DNA of 64,000 bases from Azohydromonas lata NBRC 102462 (GTDB taxonomy: Bacteria > Pseudomonadota > Gammaproteobacteria > Burkholderiales > Burkholderiaceae_C), in the NCBI RefSeq assembly GCF_001571085.1, contig NZ_BCTC01000013.1, forward strand, positions 1 through 64,000, read 5' to 3'. This document shows, piece by piece, positions 1 to 12,373 of this stretch. Within the stretch, counting starts at the first letter, position 1. Each line of letters opens with the position of its first letter. The notes under the pieces are model-generated. The model was given only the letters and a program-made list of their open reading frames with translations. It did not search any database and was not told the DNA's origin. A program made the translations under genes and the position numbers.

Positions 1-447
1 TGAAATATCCGGGTTAGTCATTGCATCGATGGTATGGCCGCGAGGCGCCAGGCCAATGCCGACGCGGCCAGCTCACCGCTCGCAGCCGAGTCCGGGCAGC
101 ACTGGCGGTTGAAGCTGCGCAGCGGCTTACCGGCCCAGTTCATGCTGATGTGGCTGAAGAGCCGGTGCTCGACTGGATTCCATTTGGAGCAGCCGGTCAG
201 GTAATGGCACACCTTCACTGGAATCCGGTACTCATCGCAGAGTTGCTCTTGTAGCTGCGCTTTCCATACCCGGGAGCGACAGCTGTTGGATCCCCCGGCA
301 TCAGCCAAGATCAACAACTGGTGCGCGTCAGGGAATCGCTTCGACCCTTCATTCCACCACCAGTTTGTGATGGCCTGCACAGCAAAGCGTGGCGTGTCGA
401 AGCAGTCGCCGACGCAAACATGTCCCTGATTGTCGTTGAGTGTGTAA

Positions 448-1377
448 GGATTTATCCGTAATTAGTTAAAATGGCTCCGAACCGTTCTTGATGCGGTGAC
501 GGAGCGCGAGGGTGGGCAAGCGGGTTGAGTCCTGGGACGTGACGGATGATTTCTGGCAGCGAGTGGAGCCGTTGGTTCCCCAGCGCCTACCCTCACCGGA
601 CAAGGTCTATCTTCGCAAGCCCGGTGCGGGACGGCCGGCCAAGCCCGCGCGCCAGGTGTTCGAAGGCATCGTCTACGTGCTGCGCACGGGCTGCCAGTGG
701 AAGGCGCTGCCCAAGGAGCGCTTTGGCAGCGCCAGTGCCATCCACAAGCGTTTCCTCGAATGGGAGGAAGCGGGCTTTTTCGAGGCGCTGTGGTGTGCCG
801 GCCTTGCCGAGTACGACGACATGCAGGGCATCGCTTGGCGCTGGCAAAGCATCGACGGGGCCATGATGAAGGCTCCTCTGGCACAAGAAGCTGTCGGTCC
901 AAACCCGACGGATCGGGGGAAAAAATGGGAGCAAGCGTCACCTGTTGGTCGACGGGTGTGGCGTCCCGTTGTCCCTCATCGTGACCGGGGCCAACGTCAA
1001 TGATGGCAAGCGGCTTGACGAGGTGCTCAGCGCCATCATGGTCAAGCGCAAGGCCCCACCGCTGCGACGCAGCAAGCATCTGTGTGCCGACGCTGGCTAC
1101 CGCAGCGCCGAGTGCCTGAACATCATCGAGGAGCACGGCTACATCCCTCACGTCGTCGATCGTCGCAAGGAAGCGCACATCAAGCGGCGGGACCCGAAAA
1201 AGAGGGCTCGACGGTGGGTAGTGGAGGCTTGTCATGGCTGGTTCAACCGGTTCCGCAAGCTGCTCGTGCGCTACGAGAAGCTCGAACGCAGCTTCGTCGC
1301 GCTCAACCATCTGGCCGCGGCCATCATCGCCTTCCGCAAAGTCCCGTTGAAGATAAACATTATTTACGGATAAATCC
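448..1377 (+). mobile_element. IS5-family (IS427-group) insertion sequence
   Basis: A perfect 14-bp terminal inverted repeat, GGATTTATCCGTAA at 448-461 and TTACGGATAAATCC at 1364-1377, bounds a 930-bp element carrying one transposase gene. The flanking trinucleotide TAA at 445-447 and 1378-1380 fits the TNA target duplication of the IS427 group. The element sits inside the ISAzo13-family transposase gene, so it arrived later. Its intact ends and duplication indicate a fairly recent insertion. Confidence 0.9.
512..1373 (+). pseudogene. IS5-family transposase, reading frame interrupted
   Basis: The first frame (GTG start at 512) encodes an IS5-type N-terminal domain (VTDDFWQRVEPLVP, YVLRTGCQWKALP, IDGAMMKAP with the first catalytic Asp) and runs out of register at DRGKK near 915-927. 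The second frame restores the expected KNGSKRHLLVDGCGVPLSLIV, then carries CADAGYRS and the C-terminal WVVEACHGWFNRFRKLLVRYEK, where the catalytic Glu lies. Going from one frame to the other needs a +1 step in GGGGGAAAAAAT. That is not the usual -1 slip, so I favour a single-base insertion and an inactive gene. A programmed shift cannot be excluded. Confidence 0.8.
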
Positions 1378-2293
1378 TAAATGCCATAGGGAATGGCTTG
1401 GCCCACGGCGTCTTGAGGGAAGTCGTGGACCAGCACGCTTTCAAGCTCCCGGCACCATGCCTGACCGGCGTTCTTGACGTCACCAATCAATTCCTTTTTT
1501 TGTGTCTACGTTGATGACCGGCTCACCAGCAGCCAAGAACGCTTGTTTTTGCTGCTCGATATGGTGGAACTGCTCATCACGCTGTGCCAGTGAAGACCTG
1601 GCCTCCTTGCGCCGTGCATTGACCTTGGGCGAGTAGCCCAGCTTGCGCAGCAGCCGCGATACCGTCGTAGGACATGCGTTGTGGCCTGCCTGACGCAGGC
1701 CCTGGCTGAGCTGACGCAGCGAACTGCGCTTGGATTTGCGCCCGCCTTGCGGATCCCCGGCTGTCTCAGCCTCCAGGATCTGCTCCAAGGCCTGCTCAAG
1801 CTGCGGATTGTGCTCTTCCGTAAAAGGGCGTCCTCCACCTGCATGGCGAACACGCCCCACGGAGCGCTCAATGAGCTGCGTATCGAGTTCACACCGACCG
1901 CGATGAATCGTCTTCACACTGATAGTGATGCACGACATCAGCCGCTCTCCGCCATATCCGAGTTGGCGTGCCTTGAGCGCGACGTACCAGCGCCGCTGTT
2001 GCTCGTCGAGACGGCTCAGGAACAGATTGATCTGCTCGTGCAGTGCACGTGTCGGGTTGTCGCCCTGCGACAGGCGCTCGGCACATTGGCAGGTATGGAG
2101 ATACGGGCGCATGGAGCACCTCGTTAAAGGCAAGAGACAACACCCGTACTACTACGCTTTAGGCCAATCCTGAGTCAACAGTAGATGTTGGACGGACCTC
2201 ATAAGTGCTTGTCAACCAACAAGAAGTCGGCCGGCAGCGCACCAACATTCCGGAAAAGCACAACAACTCCAACTGCTGGACTTCACCAACAGC

Positions 2294-2356
2294 ATCGAGG
2301 TGGGCCAGCGAGATGCATTCGCAGCGAGCGTAGATCGGCAGTTCGGCCGCCTCGGC
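2294..2356 (-). pseudogene. Relic of a tniB 3' end
   Basis: The stretch 2295-2355 matches 11523-11583, the 3' end of the tniB gene in this window, at 55 of 61 positions. Read on the minus strand it still encodes IAEAAELPIYARCECISLAHLDAVG, against LTEAAELAIHDRSECISLAHLETVG in the intact gene. It lacks the rest of the ATPase and has no terminal repeat beside it. It is a diverged scrap of a second TniABQ-type element, lying between the insertion-sequence debris and the first kinase gene. Nothing else recognisable lies in 2134-2416. Confidence 0.7.
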
Positions 2357-2416
2357 GATCCAGCCCTCGGTGGGGCCGTCTCACGCGCGCGGCCAGCAGC
2401 CCGCGGGCACTGCACT

Positions 2417-5029
2417 TCAGCGGCCCGCCTCCCGGCTGCGCGAGTCCAAGTTGTCCTGCTCTACAGCTTCCACCACAGCACGCAGCCTGACGTCCACCTC
2501 GTCAGCCATGGATACAAGCTCCAGCGTGGCGCTGCCACTGGGCTCGCTTTGCAGCCGGTGCTCGATGGCTGAGGCCACCTCAGCGACGCCGTGAGCCCCC
2601 AAGGATGCGGCTGCGCCCTTGAGCGAGTGGGCGGCGAGCCGGGCCTCGTGCCACTGCTGCTGGGCCACCATCTGTGCGATCCGCTGCGCATCGCCAGTGT
2701 GGTGTTCACAGAAGACGCGCAGCAAGGCGACGTAGCGGTCTTTCCTGCCCAGCAGGTTCGTCACCACCTGGTGTGCATCGAAACCGGGCAGAAGAGCCAG
2801 CCGGGCCAGCACGATGTCCTCCTGCGCCGCTCCAGCCGCTTGAAAGGGCGGCAGCCCAGGCACCGATGCATCAGAGCCGCCTTCGCCGCCGGGAAGCCAG
2901 CGATGCAGCGCCGCGTACAGCACACTGCGCTCCACCGGCTTGGGTACAAAGTCGTTCATTCCGGCGCGCAGGCACGCCTTGCGGTCCTCGTCGAACGCGT
3001 TGGCCGTCATGGCCAAGATCGGCAACGTCGAGAAGCGCGGCTCGCTGCGCAGTTGCCTCGTGGCGTCCAGCCCGTCCACCACAGGCATCTGCATGTCCAT
3101 CAGCACCAAGTCGTAAGCGCCGCGCCGAACCATCTCCAGCGCGATCTGGCCGTCCGGCGCGACATCGACCTGGACGCCCGCCGCGCGCAGCAGTTCCACC
3201 GCCACCTCACGGTTGATCTCGTTGTCATCAGCCAGCAGAACCCTGGCACCGGCGTGGCGCTGGCGCAACCAGGACTCGGCCTGTTCCTGTGGCGGACCCG
3301 CTGGTGCGATGGGCCGACCTTTCCCAAGCCATGCCGTGAACCAGAAGGTGCTGCCGCGGCCCGGCTCGCTGTGCGCTCCGGACGTGCCGCCCATAAGTGC
3401 GGCAAGCTGCCTCGTGATGGCCAGGCCCAAGCCGGTGCCCCCGAAGCGGCGGTTGGTCGAAGCCTCAGCCTGTTCAAAAGCCCCGAAGAGCCGCGGCAGT
3501 ACATCGGCGGCGATGCCCACACCGGTGTCTTCGACTGCAAAGCGCACCAGCAACTGTTCGCCCTGCTCCTGCACAACGCCCACCCGCAACGTAACGCTGC
3601 CCGTGCTGGTGAACTTCACCGCGTTGCCGGTGTAGTTCAGCAGCGCCTGGCGCACCCGGGTCTCATCGCCGCATAGCCAGGGCGGCGTGGCCTGCGCGTC
3701 TACGAAAATGCGCAGCCCCTTGGCTGCCGCTGCACTGCTGAGCATGGAGGTCACGTTGTCCAGCAGCGCCAGCAACGAGAAATCTTGCTCTTCCAGCTCT
3801 AGCTTGCCAGCCTCGATCTTGGACAGGTCCAGGATGTCGTTGACCAGAGACAAGAGGTGATGCCCGCCCTCAAAGATGCGTCCTGCGAAGGAGTGTTGAG
3901 TCTGCGAGAGCTCTCCCGCCGTGCCGTTCCTGAGCAGTTCGGAGAATCCGATGATGGCGTTCAGCGGTGTCCGCAGCTCGTGCGACATGTTGGCGAGGAA
4001 CTCCGACTTGAAGCGGCTTTGCTGTTCGAGCCGACGGTTCGACTCGCTCAGCGAAGCATTGGCAGCTTGCAACTGCTGTGCAAGCCGGTCGAGTTCGTCG
4101 GAGCGTCGCTGCTCGGTCACGTGAGCATGGGCCAGTCGGGCATACAGCGCGCTGTTCTCCAGCAGCAGGCGCATGAGCACAACGCTTGCTGCCAGCAGGC
4201 CATACATGCGCCCCACGTAGAAACCCAGATCAAAGCGTCCCGCATTCAGTACTGCGGCCAAGGCAATATCGAACAGCCAGGCACTGAGCGAGACCGCGAG
4301 CCAAAGATCGAGGACGGTGTAGGGGCGCCGCCGCGTGAGCAGCATGACCAACGCAACGAGGCTGGCCAGCCAGACCAAAGCAACCACGACGACCATCGTG
4401 GGGGTGTAGTGATTCCCCTGCATGATCGGCGGCAAGAGACGCTGACCGGCCGTGGCCAACAGCGTGCCGGCACCCGCCGCAGCGACCACAGCGACGCACA
4501 TGGCGGCAGCCGCACGTACGCGACTGCGGCCGCACAAGGACTCGAAGCGACTGCCGCGAAGGAGCACATAGCCGGCCACGAAGAACGGAAAGCCGCTGTG
4601 CCAAAACATGTAGATCCAGGCCGTGCTCTGTGGACCTGATCCAAGCAAGCCGGCCGGCGCGAACAATCCGGGAAACGTCAGGGCATGGGCGACGGTGACA
4701 CAGGCCGTGAACAGGTAGCCACTGGCCAATGCGAGCAGCGCCCATGATCTGGCGATCCAAAACTGGCCGAACAAGAGCACGACCGTGATGACATCGACCA
4801 GGACAAGCGCCGACTCGTAGAGGGGGATGAAGGCCCATACCTGTGCCAGCGGCAGACGCGCCCAGGGAACCGCCGCGGCGAACAGCAGCAGCGATACCAC
4901 AGCGACTGTCTGCACCAATCTGCATTCTTTGCGGCTGGCTGGCGATGTCGCAAGCATCGCGCTCGGCTGCCAGTTGACGGCGTCATTCACATACTCTCCC
5001 AAGGCACGTGACTCGATTGTGGGCGCCAT
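2417..5029 (-). CDS. Hybrid sensor histidine kinase: MASE4 - HisKA - HATPase - receiver - HPt
   Basis: An 870-residue membrane-bound hybrid kinase. Residues about 40-290 form a MASE4-type sensor with roughly seven or eight hydrophobic segments ([32 protein letters not shown]). A coiled linker (300-340) follows, then HisKA with phospho-acceptor His350 ([19 protein letters not shown]), a HATPase domain ([23 protein letters not shown]), a receiver ([14 protein letters not shown], Asp in LVLMDMQMP) and a C-terminal HPt domain with His about 801 ([13 protein letters not shown]). All phosphorelay residues are present, so it should autophosphorylate and pass phosphate internally; the signal is unknown. 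The ATG at 5029 is the only start giving the complete sensor. Its receiver/HPt part closely resembles that of the broken kinase at 7839-9382. Confidence 0.93.
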   Translation of the reverse strand: MAPTIESRALGEYVNDAVNWQPSAMLATSPASRKECRLVQTVAVVSLLLFAAAVPWARLPLAQVWAFIPLYESALVLVDVITVVLLFGQFWIARSWALLALASGYLFTACVTVAHALTFPGLFAPAGLLGSGPQSTAWIYMFWHSGFPFFVAGYVLLRGSRFESLCGRSRVRAAAAMCVAVVAAAGAGTLLATAGQRLLPPIMQGNHYTPTMVVVVALVWLASLVALVMLLTRRRPYTVLDLWLAVSLSAWLFDIALAAVLNAGRFDLGFYVGRMYGLLAASVVLMRLLLENSALYARLAHAHVTEQRRSDELDRLAQQLQAANASLSESNRRLEQQSRFKSEFLANMSHELRTPLNAIIGFSELLRNGTAGELSQTQHSFAGRIFEGGHHLLSLVNDILDLSKIEAGKLELEEQDFSLLALLDNVTSMLSSAAAAKGLRIFVDAQATPPWLCGDETRVRQALLNYTGNAVKFTSTGSVTLRVGVVQEQGEQLLVRFAVEDTGVGIAADVLPRLFGAFEQAEASTNRRFGGTGLGLAITRQLAALMGGTSGAHSEPGRGSTFWFTAWLGKGRPIAPAGPPQEQAESWLRQRHAGARVLLADDNEINREVAVELLRAAGVQVDVAPDGQIALEMVRRGAYDLVLMDMQMPVVDGLDATRQLRSEPRFSTLPILAMTANAFDEDRKACLRAGMNDFVPKPVERSVLYAALHRWLPGGEGGSDASVPGLPPFQAAGAAQEDIVLARLALLPGFDAHQVVTNLLGRKDRYVALLRVFCEHHTGDAQRIAQMVAQQQWHEARLAAHSLKGAAASLGAHGVAEVASAIEHRLQSEPSGSATLELVSMADEVDVRLRAVVEAVEQDNLDSRSREAGR

Positions 5030-5451
5030 GGCGTCGTTGCTGAAGCCTACACCGTGATCCTTGGTGCGGCCGACAAGGGCGGCGTGGCGGCGCGCCAGGC
5101 ACGGCTTCGGGAACGAGGGCCGTGCACGCTCCGGCCACGTTGTTGGTACCCTATTGCAGTCGTGAATTTTTCACGGTGGGAAGCGCGCCGCCAACTCGCC
5201 CGCGTATTGTGTCGTTGGCTGTGCCCGCAAGCGTTCTTCAAATTTCCAGGCGCGCGAGAAGCAGAATAAGCCCGCGAACACAGCACAGCGCTGGTGTCGG
5301 GCCACGGTTGGAGTGGTAAGGACAGCTCTGTTGCTGGAGCATCCCTACCCTTCAACACCTCGCGCAACAGGTGAAGGTCGCTTGGCCGCAGCGTGACGCT
5401 GCGGTTGCCGGCCGCGGCTGCGTGGCGGCCTACCAGATCAGGAGCACCGGC
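5030..5451. other. Intergenic region between two tandem hybrid kinase genes
   Basis: No convincing gene lies here. The open frames have no recognisable protein. The only structure I see is a short hairpin-forming palindrome, CGTGAATTTTTCACG, at 5161-5175, about 135 bp upstream of the MASE4 kinase start. It could be an operator or part of the promoter region. Confidence 0.5.
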
Positions 5452-7476
<2,025 letters not shown>

Positions 7477-7838
7477 GCGGCACCTGCGCGCGCAGCCTTT
7501 GCCGTGCGCGACAGCGACACGCAACGTTGTCCAGGCATCTGGTGCCTGGATCTGGTGAAGTCCATGATCATGAGCGGATTGTGGTCCCTGGGCGCAACAG
7601 CGCTGCCGACGCCAACCACGGTGCCCGGGCTGGTAACGGAGTGCCCAGCTATGGCGGCGGCTGCTGGACGCGCAAAAGAAGTGGCGCTTGCTGCGCTGAG
7701 GGCTGGACCGAGGTGGATTACCAACACAGCCATCTGAGCTCGCTCCAGAAGCACCGGCTGTCCGCTGTGTGGACTATTGACGCTCAAGGGCGAAAGACGA
7801 CTTCCAAGCATCCGGGCAGGTCCGGAGACTTACCCGCT
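7477..7838. other. Intergenic region between kinase genes
   Basis: No gene I can support. A minus-strand open frame of 112 codons ends at 7473, overlapping the kinase start by ATGA, but its product has no recognisable domain and low-complexity composition. No clear promoter or repeat was seen. Confidence 0.4.
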
Positions 7839-9382
7839 TCAGGGCCGCTCGGTACCGGGCACATCCGCCGCCTCGGCCACGGCGCGGAGCCGCAGGTCCA
7901 GCTCATCTACCAGACCGGCCAGCTCCAAGGCCACAACACCGCTGGGCTCGCCCGCCAGGCGGCTCTCGACGGCCGCGGCCAGCTCGGCAATGCCGTGGGC
8001 ACCCAGCGTTGCCGCGGCGCCCTTGAGCGAGTGCGCCGCCAAGCGTGCCTTGCGCGGTTCGTCGCTGCCGACCAGCTGCGCGATGCGATGCGCGTCGCCG
8101 CTGTGGTGCTCGCAAAACATCCGCAGCACGGCCAAGTACCGGTCCTTCATTCCCAGCAAGTTGGCGACGGCTTGGTGGACGTTGAAGCCTGGCAACCGCT
8201 CCAGCCGCGCCAGCACCAGGTCCTCCCGGGCGGCACCCGGGTCCGGCGCAGGCAGGGGAGCGGGGACCTGGGCCGCCCTGTCGGCGCTGCCGGGCAGCCA
8301 GCGGCCCAGCGTGGCGTACAGCTCTCCAGGCGCCACGGGCTTGGACACGAAGTCGTTCATCCCGGCGGCCAGGCAGGCCGCGCGGTCCTCGTCAAACGCG
8401 TTCGCCGTCATCGCCAGGATCGGCAACTGCGCGTACCTCGGGTTGCCATGCAGCATCAGGGTGGCGCTGAGCCCGTCCACCACGGGCATCTGCACGTCCA
8501 TCAGCACCAGGTCGAAGCCACCGGCGCTCACCTTCTCCACGGCGACCTGTCCATCCTCCGCGACCTCGACCTCCAGCCCCGCCGCCCGCATGAGCTCCAC
8601 GGCCACCTCGCGGTTGATCTCGTTGTCGTCGGCCAGCAGCACGCGGGCGCCCGCGTGGCGCTGGCGCAGCCAGGATTCGGCCTGCGTGCGCTGCATCACG
8701 GCCTGCTCCAGCGGCTGGTCCTTGAACAGAACAGCCACGCGGCGCTCCTCAGGCCGGCCGATGCGAAAGATATGTGCACTCGAAGTGCCGCTGCAGCACC
8801 TCGACCACGGCTTCGACGTGCATGGCTTCACCGGTACGGGCCACGTGCCCATAGGCCTCGAACCAATAGGCCTCGTGCTCCGGCACGAGCTCGCGAATGT
8901 GCCGCCCGGCGGCGTCTTGCAGGCTGGTCTGCTGCTCGAAGGCCGGGTTCACGACGTCGAATCGGTAGTCCACGGGACGGCCGTCATCGTCGAAGAAAAC
9001 TTTGATGGTGCAGAAGCCTTCGGTCATGCGTTCGAACAGCATGCGGTAGCGCTCCTCGCTCGCCCGTAGCGCCTGCTCGGCATGCATCCGCTCGGTCACG
9101 ATTGGTGGCGATCGTGCGCCAGGAAGGCCACGACCTCGTGCCGGACGGTTCCCGCGGTCGTGCGCCGCACCGCCTTAAAGGCCATGGGCGCTGTCCGGCA
9201 CTGTCGAGCACCTTGAGCTTGAGCTCGCTCACCGAGCCCTGTATCGCCAGCAGTGGCGTCCAGTGTGTCTGGTGGAAGATGCGCCTGCCGATGCTCAGTA
9301 GGTCTTGCAGCCTGGCAGCGAAAGGGCACCCTCGCATGCTGCCTGCTGCTTTTGCCTCGAGCCATCCATCCACCCTACTCAT
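7839..9382 (-). pseudogene. Decayed PAS-PAS-receiver-HPt kinase lacking its catalytic core
   Basis: From 9382 the minus strand reads a PAS-like segment (LLSIGRRIFHQTHWTPLLAI), shifts frame near 9185 (AVRRTTAGTVRHEVVAFLAHDRH), shifts again near 9100 into a second PAS domain (ALRASEERYRMLFERMTEGF), and shifts once more near 8770 into RIGRPEERRVAVLFKD. It then passes straight to a receiver ([27 protein letters not shown]) and an HPt domain ([13 protein letters not shown]). HisKA and HATPase, which should lie between KDQPLEQAV and the receiver, are absent. The receiver/HPt part is a paralogue of the MASE4 kinase at 2417-5029. The last 338 codons (from 8852) are open and could in principle yield a free receiver-HPt protein, but no good start was seen. 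Confidence 0.8.
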
Positions 9383-10880
9383 GCGATCCGCCTTCACGCT
9401 CTCGGTCACCGGCATGCCGCCCCTATTCAATGCCGCCGTGGGCGTGTCCCTGGCGGCGATGGCCACCGTGCTGGGACCCGGCTGGCTGGGCGAGTGGATG
9501 CCCGCTACACGGATCGTCCCGACCTGGCCGCAGACCGTGCCGGCAACGGCGCTGGCGCTGTTGTGCGTGGGCCTGTCCCTGCATGCCTCGGCACACGGCA
9601 GGCGCCGTGCGGCCACAGCCGCTGTCGCGCTGGCCATAAGCGTGGTGCTAGCCGCGTCCGTCCTGCGCTTTGGCGGCTGGGCAGCCACGGTGGATTGGCT
9701 CAAGCTACCCGCCCCCGCAACGCTGATCGCGGTAGGGCTGCTGGCCGGCGCAGCAGCCGTGCTGGCGTACGGCAAGCGGCACCATCGCCTGGTGGCCGCG
9801 CTGGGCTTGCCGGTGCTGGCCGTGGCCTCGGTGCGGCTGCTCAAGCTGGGACTGTCGGGGCCGGTCGAGATGACGCCGACCATCTTCGACACCATGTCCG
9901 TGCTGACGGCTTCCGTGTTGTGGCTGCTGGGGGTGGCGACACTGCTGCACCCGAGCCTGCCCTTTGCACGCATGATGGCCGGGCGCGACCTCATGAGTCG
10001 CAGCCTGCGTGTGGGGCTGCCTTGTGTCGTGCTCGGACCGGTGCTGCAGGCGTTCGTGGTGTCCGGTGGTGCGGCGCTGGGCCTGTCGCTGCAGACCCGG
10101 CTGGCGCTGGCGGCCGTGGTGCTGGCCCTGGTGTTGGGCGCCTTGCTCTACGCAGGGCTGCACACGCTGCAGCAGCAAACGAGCGAGCAGGAACGCCTGT
10201 CTGGTGAACTGCGCCAGGAGCGCGACCGCCTGAAGGTGGTCATCTGCGAACTGGAGCTTGCACGCGACCGGGCCAATGCTGCAACGAATGCCAAGAACGC
10301 CTTCCTGGCCCACATGAGCCACGAGGTGCGCACGCCGCTCAACGCCGTCATCGGGCTGTCTGAGCTGTTACAGCAGCGCTCGTTGCCCAAGGACGTGGAG
10401 CGGTTCGTCGGTCATATCCACGACGCCGGCGAGCAGTTGCTGGGCCTCACCAGCGACGTGCTCGACCTCTCGCGCATCGAGGCCGGCCAAATGGAACTGG
10501 AGTCAGTGGCGTTCGAGCCGCAGGTGCTGCTCGATACCGTGCTGGCCATGGTGTCACCACAGGCGCAAGCCAAAGCCCTGCACCTTGTGGCCGACATCGA
10601 CCCCGAGCTGCCTGCCAGCCTCGTGGGCGACCCGTTGCGGCTGCGTCAGGTGCTGCTGAACCTGCTGTCCAACGCCGTGAAGTTCACGGCTCGCGGCAGC
10701 GTTACGCTGCGTGCGAGGCTGCTCGGCCACAACGGCGAGTGGGCGCTGCTGTGCATGCAAGTCATAGACACCGGCATTGGCATCGCCTCGGACAAGTTCG
10801 ACCGGATCTTTGAGCCCTTCGTGCAGGCCGATGGCTCCATCACGCGGCGCTACGGCGGCTCGGGGCTGGGCTTGTGTTGA
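9381..10880 (+). pseudogene. Membrane sensor histidine kinase truncated by transposon insertion
   Basis: From ATG 9381 (MRSAFTLSVTGMPP) the protein has about eight hydrophobic segments in its first 270 residues, a coiled segment (TSEQERLSGELRQERDRL), HisKA (FLAHMSHEVRTPLNAVIGL) and most of a HATPase domain (SNAVKFTARG, DTGIGIA, YGGSGLGL). The frame ends in Leu-Cys-stop, where TGT TGA is exactly the terminal hexamer of the tni transposon at 10875. The end of the ATP-binding domain and anything after it are therefore gone. No continuation was found beyond the transposon's other end, so flanking DNA was also lost. Its core is a paralogue of the kinase at 15450-18572. It is probably inactive as a kinase. 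Confidence 0.85.
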
Positions 10881-10921
10881 GGTCCACGGTTATTGCGAAT
10901 AGGTCCAAGGTTTCTGCGAAT
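10875..10921 (+). repeat. Left terminal repeat of the tni transposon (two binding motifs)
   Basis: Starts TGTTGAGG and contains GTCCACGGTTATTGCGAAT followed by the related GTCCAAGGTTTCTGCGAAT. The same paired motif occurs inverted at 13951-13998. Paired motifs at both ends are what a TniA-type transposase would bind. Confidence 0.75.
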
Positions 10922-10951
10922 GTGGCCACCCTATGTTGAGCGGGCAACGGC

Positions 10952-11511
10952 CTATGAAGTGGGCGACCGCCATCTGTCTGTACTGGTCTTGAACACAGTG
11001 GCATGCGCGAGCTCGGCATTTCGCAGGCGCTTCTCTTGGCGCCCGACAGCGTGAACGACATCGTCGAAGTTCCTGCAGTGCCGAAGTTTCCCCGCCGGTA
11101 TTGACCCCAAGGACCTGTCGTGCCGCTGGCAATAGGCTGCGCCAGGAGCCAGCCAGCTGCGCTTCCAGACTGGCGCTGTGACGTCGAGTTCGTTTAGGAA
11201 CAGGCAGCGAGGGCAATACAAAGCCTGCGTGCGAGCGAGTGGCCACTCGGCACCGGACTGCATTGCCTCCACGTCACGCAGGGTCAGGCGCGCCAGCGTC
11301 GCAAGACGCTGAAGGATTCGGACCGGCTGCCGGCGCAAAAAAGGATCCATCCAAGGCTGCTGCCCTGGAAGTCGATATCCAGGGCGTGGGCGTCGCACAG
11401 CTGCACGACCCCCATGCAGTAGCGCGCCGCTACCCGGCCAAGCCAGGTGCCGAGCGGCTCGTCCGCGAACGGGCGCGGCGCTACAGGCCAGGGGCGGTCA
11501 TGTTGTGGCAC
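10952..11511 (-). pseudogene. tniQ: TniQ-family transposition protein, frameshifted
   Basis: The N-terminal frame starts at GTG 11511, overlapping the tniB stop, and reads the conserved TniQ opening PRPFADEPLGTWLGRVA. It leaves register after GSSLGWIL at a six-T run near 11338-11343. The other frame continues with FLRRQPVRILQRLATLARLTL, the zinc-binding region YCPRCLFLNELDVTAP ... YCQRHDR and a short C-terminus. Adding one T would join them into a protein of about 185 residues. In Tn5053-type elements TniQ is a target-site factor. If the shift is real, the transposon should be crippled. Confidence 0.8.
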
Positions 11512-12373
11512 GACCTACAGTCTCGAGGTGGGCCAGCGAGATGCACTCGGAGCGGTCGTGGATCGCCAGTTCGGCCGCCTCGGTGAGTATCCTCGCTACT
11601 TCGCCCAGCAGTCCGGCGCTCGCGGCAAGCAGGAACTGGGCAATGGGCTTTTGCGACAGGTCGGAAGGTCTGCGCAAGGGAAGCACGCTCTCGAAGGCCC
11701 GCAGCAGCCGGCGGAAGTCATCGCTCTCGCGCCAGCGCGGGATCTCCAGCGGCGTGAAGCGGCTGCGCATCTGCGCGTCGGATTCCAGTGCGAGCGGCGC
11801 ATCGGCGGTGCCCACCACCACGAGGCTGAGCCGCAAGTCGTTGGCCAGGTACTTCAGCAGGTTCAGCGCTGCGCGCTGCTCGCGGTAGCCGCCAGCCAAG
11901 AGGTGATGCACCTCGTCCACGATCAGCATGCGCGGGGCAATGCGGCGCAGCAGGTCACGCGCCAGGCGCTCCAGCACCGACAGCGACGCCGCGGCGCTGT
12001 GCGGTGCGCCCAGCTCGAACAGCAGCGCGGTGTAGAAGCGGTGCTGGTCGGGCGTGGCCGGCATCTGCATAGCCACCACTTGGCGCTGCTCCACGCCGCG
12101 TAGCTCGTCGAACACGGGCGGGTGCTCGCGCAGGAACTTGGCGGTGATGAGCGTCTTGCCGATGTTGGAATCCCCGTGCAGCACCATGCAGGGCATGCGC
12201 TGGCGTTCAGGCAGGACCAGCAGGCGCTCGAGCTGCTGCAGCGCCTGGGCCGCGCGCGGGTAGTCGATCCAGCGGTCGCGGTGCAGGTGGCGGATGCGCG
12301 CCTCGTCGTCGAGCGCGGCCTCGGCCCGTGCGGCGGGATGCAGGTGACCCAGGGCTTGCGTCTCCACGTTCAC
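11498..12373 (-). CDS. tniB: TniB, AAA ATPase of transposition (TnsC-like)
   Basis: A protein of about 291 residues. Walker A is GDSNIGKT (in VLHGDSNIGKTLITAKFL), Walker B is RMLIVDEVHHL, and a TniB-type C-terminus ends in SECISLAHLETVG. In Tn402/Tn5053 and Tn7-like systems this ATPase selects target DNA and activates the DDE transposase. The GTG start at 12373 overlaps the tniA stop (GTGA), so the two are translationally coupled; its own stop overlaps the tniQ start. A longer open frame upstream (to 12634) is antisense-like material inside tniA and was not used. Confidence 0.88.
   Translation of the reverse strand: MNVETQALGHLHPAARAEAALDDEARIRHLHRDRWIDYPRAAQALQQLERLLVLPERQRMPCMVLHGDSNIGKTLITAKFLREHPPVFDELRGVEQRQVVAMQMPATPDQHRFYTALLFELGAPHSAAASLSVLERLARDLLRRIAPRMLIVDEVHHLLAGGYREQRAALNLLKYLANDLRLSLVVVGTADAPLALESDAQMRSRFTPLEIPRWRESDDFRRLLRAFESVLPLRRPSDLSQKPIAQFLLAASAGLLGEVARILTEAAELAIHDRSECISLAHLETVGRATT

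Larger units (their letters stand above)
18..2133 (-). pseudogene. ISAzo13-family transposase, split by an IS5 element, frameshifted and 3'-truncated
   Basis: The N-terminal part is read from 2133 to 1480 (helical N-terminus LFLSRLDEQQRRWYV, then GGGRPF, then NVDTKK). After the seven-A run (minus strand) near 1495-1501 the frame ends at GIDW-stop. Skipping one base continues as KELIGDVKNAG ... HDFPQDAVGQAIPYGI up to the IS5 insertion. Beyond the insertion the same protein resumes as YTLNDNQGHV and continues through ITNWWWNEG, ILADAGGSN, LTGCSKWNPVEHRLFSHI and NWAGKPLRS. These blocks are the DDE core of the ISAzo13 family as I know it. After GKPLRS the sequence no longer resembles the family, so the 3' end is also missing. 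The gene is dead by insertion and truncation. Whether the seven-A site was a programmed shift in the ancestor is unknown. Confidence 0.85.

Noticed and set aside
2134-2416. Plus-strand open frames of 67-101 codons
   Set aside because: They are antisense to the tniB relic and the kinase end and have no protein-like features.
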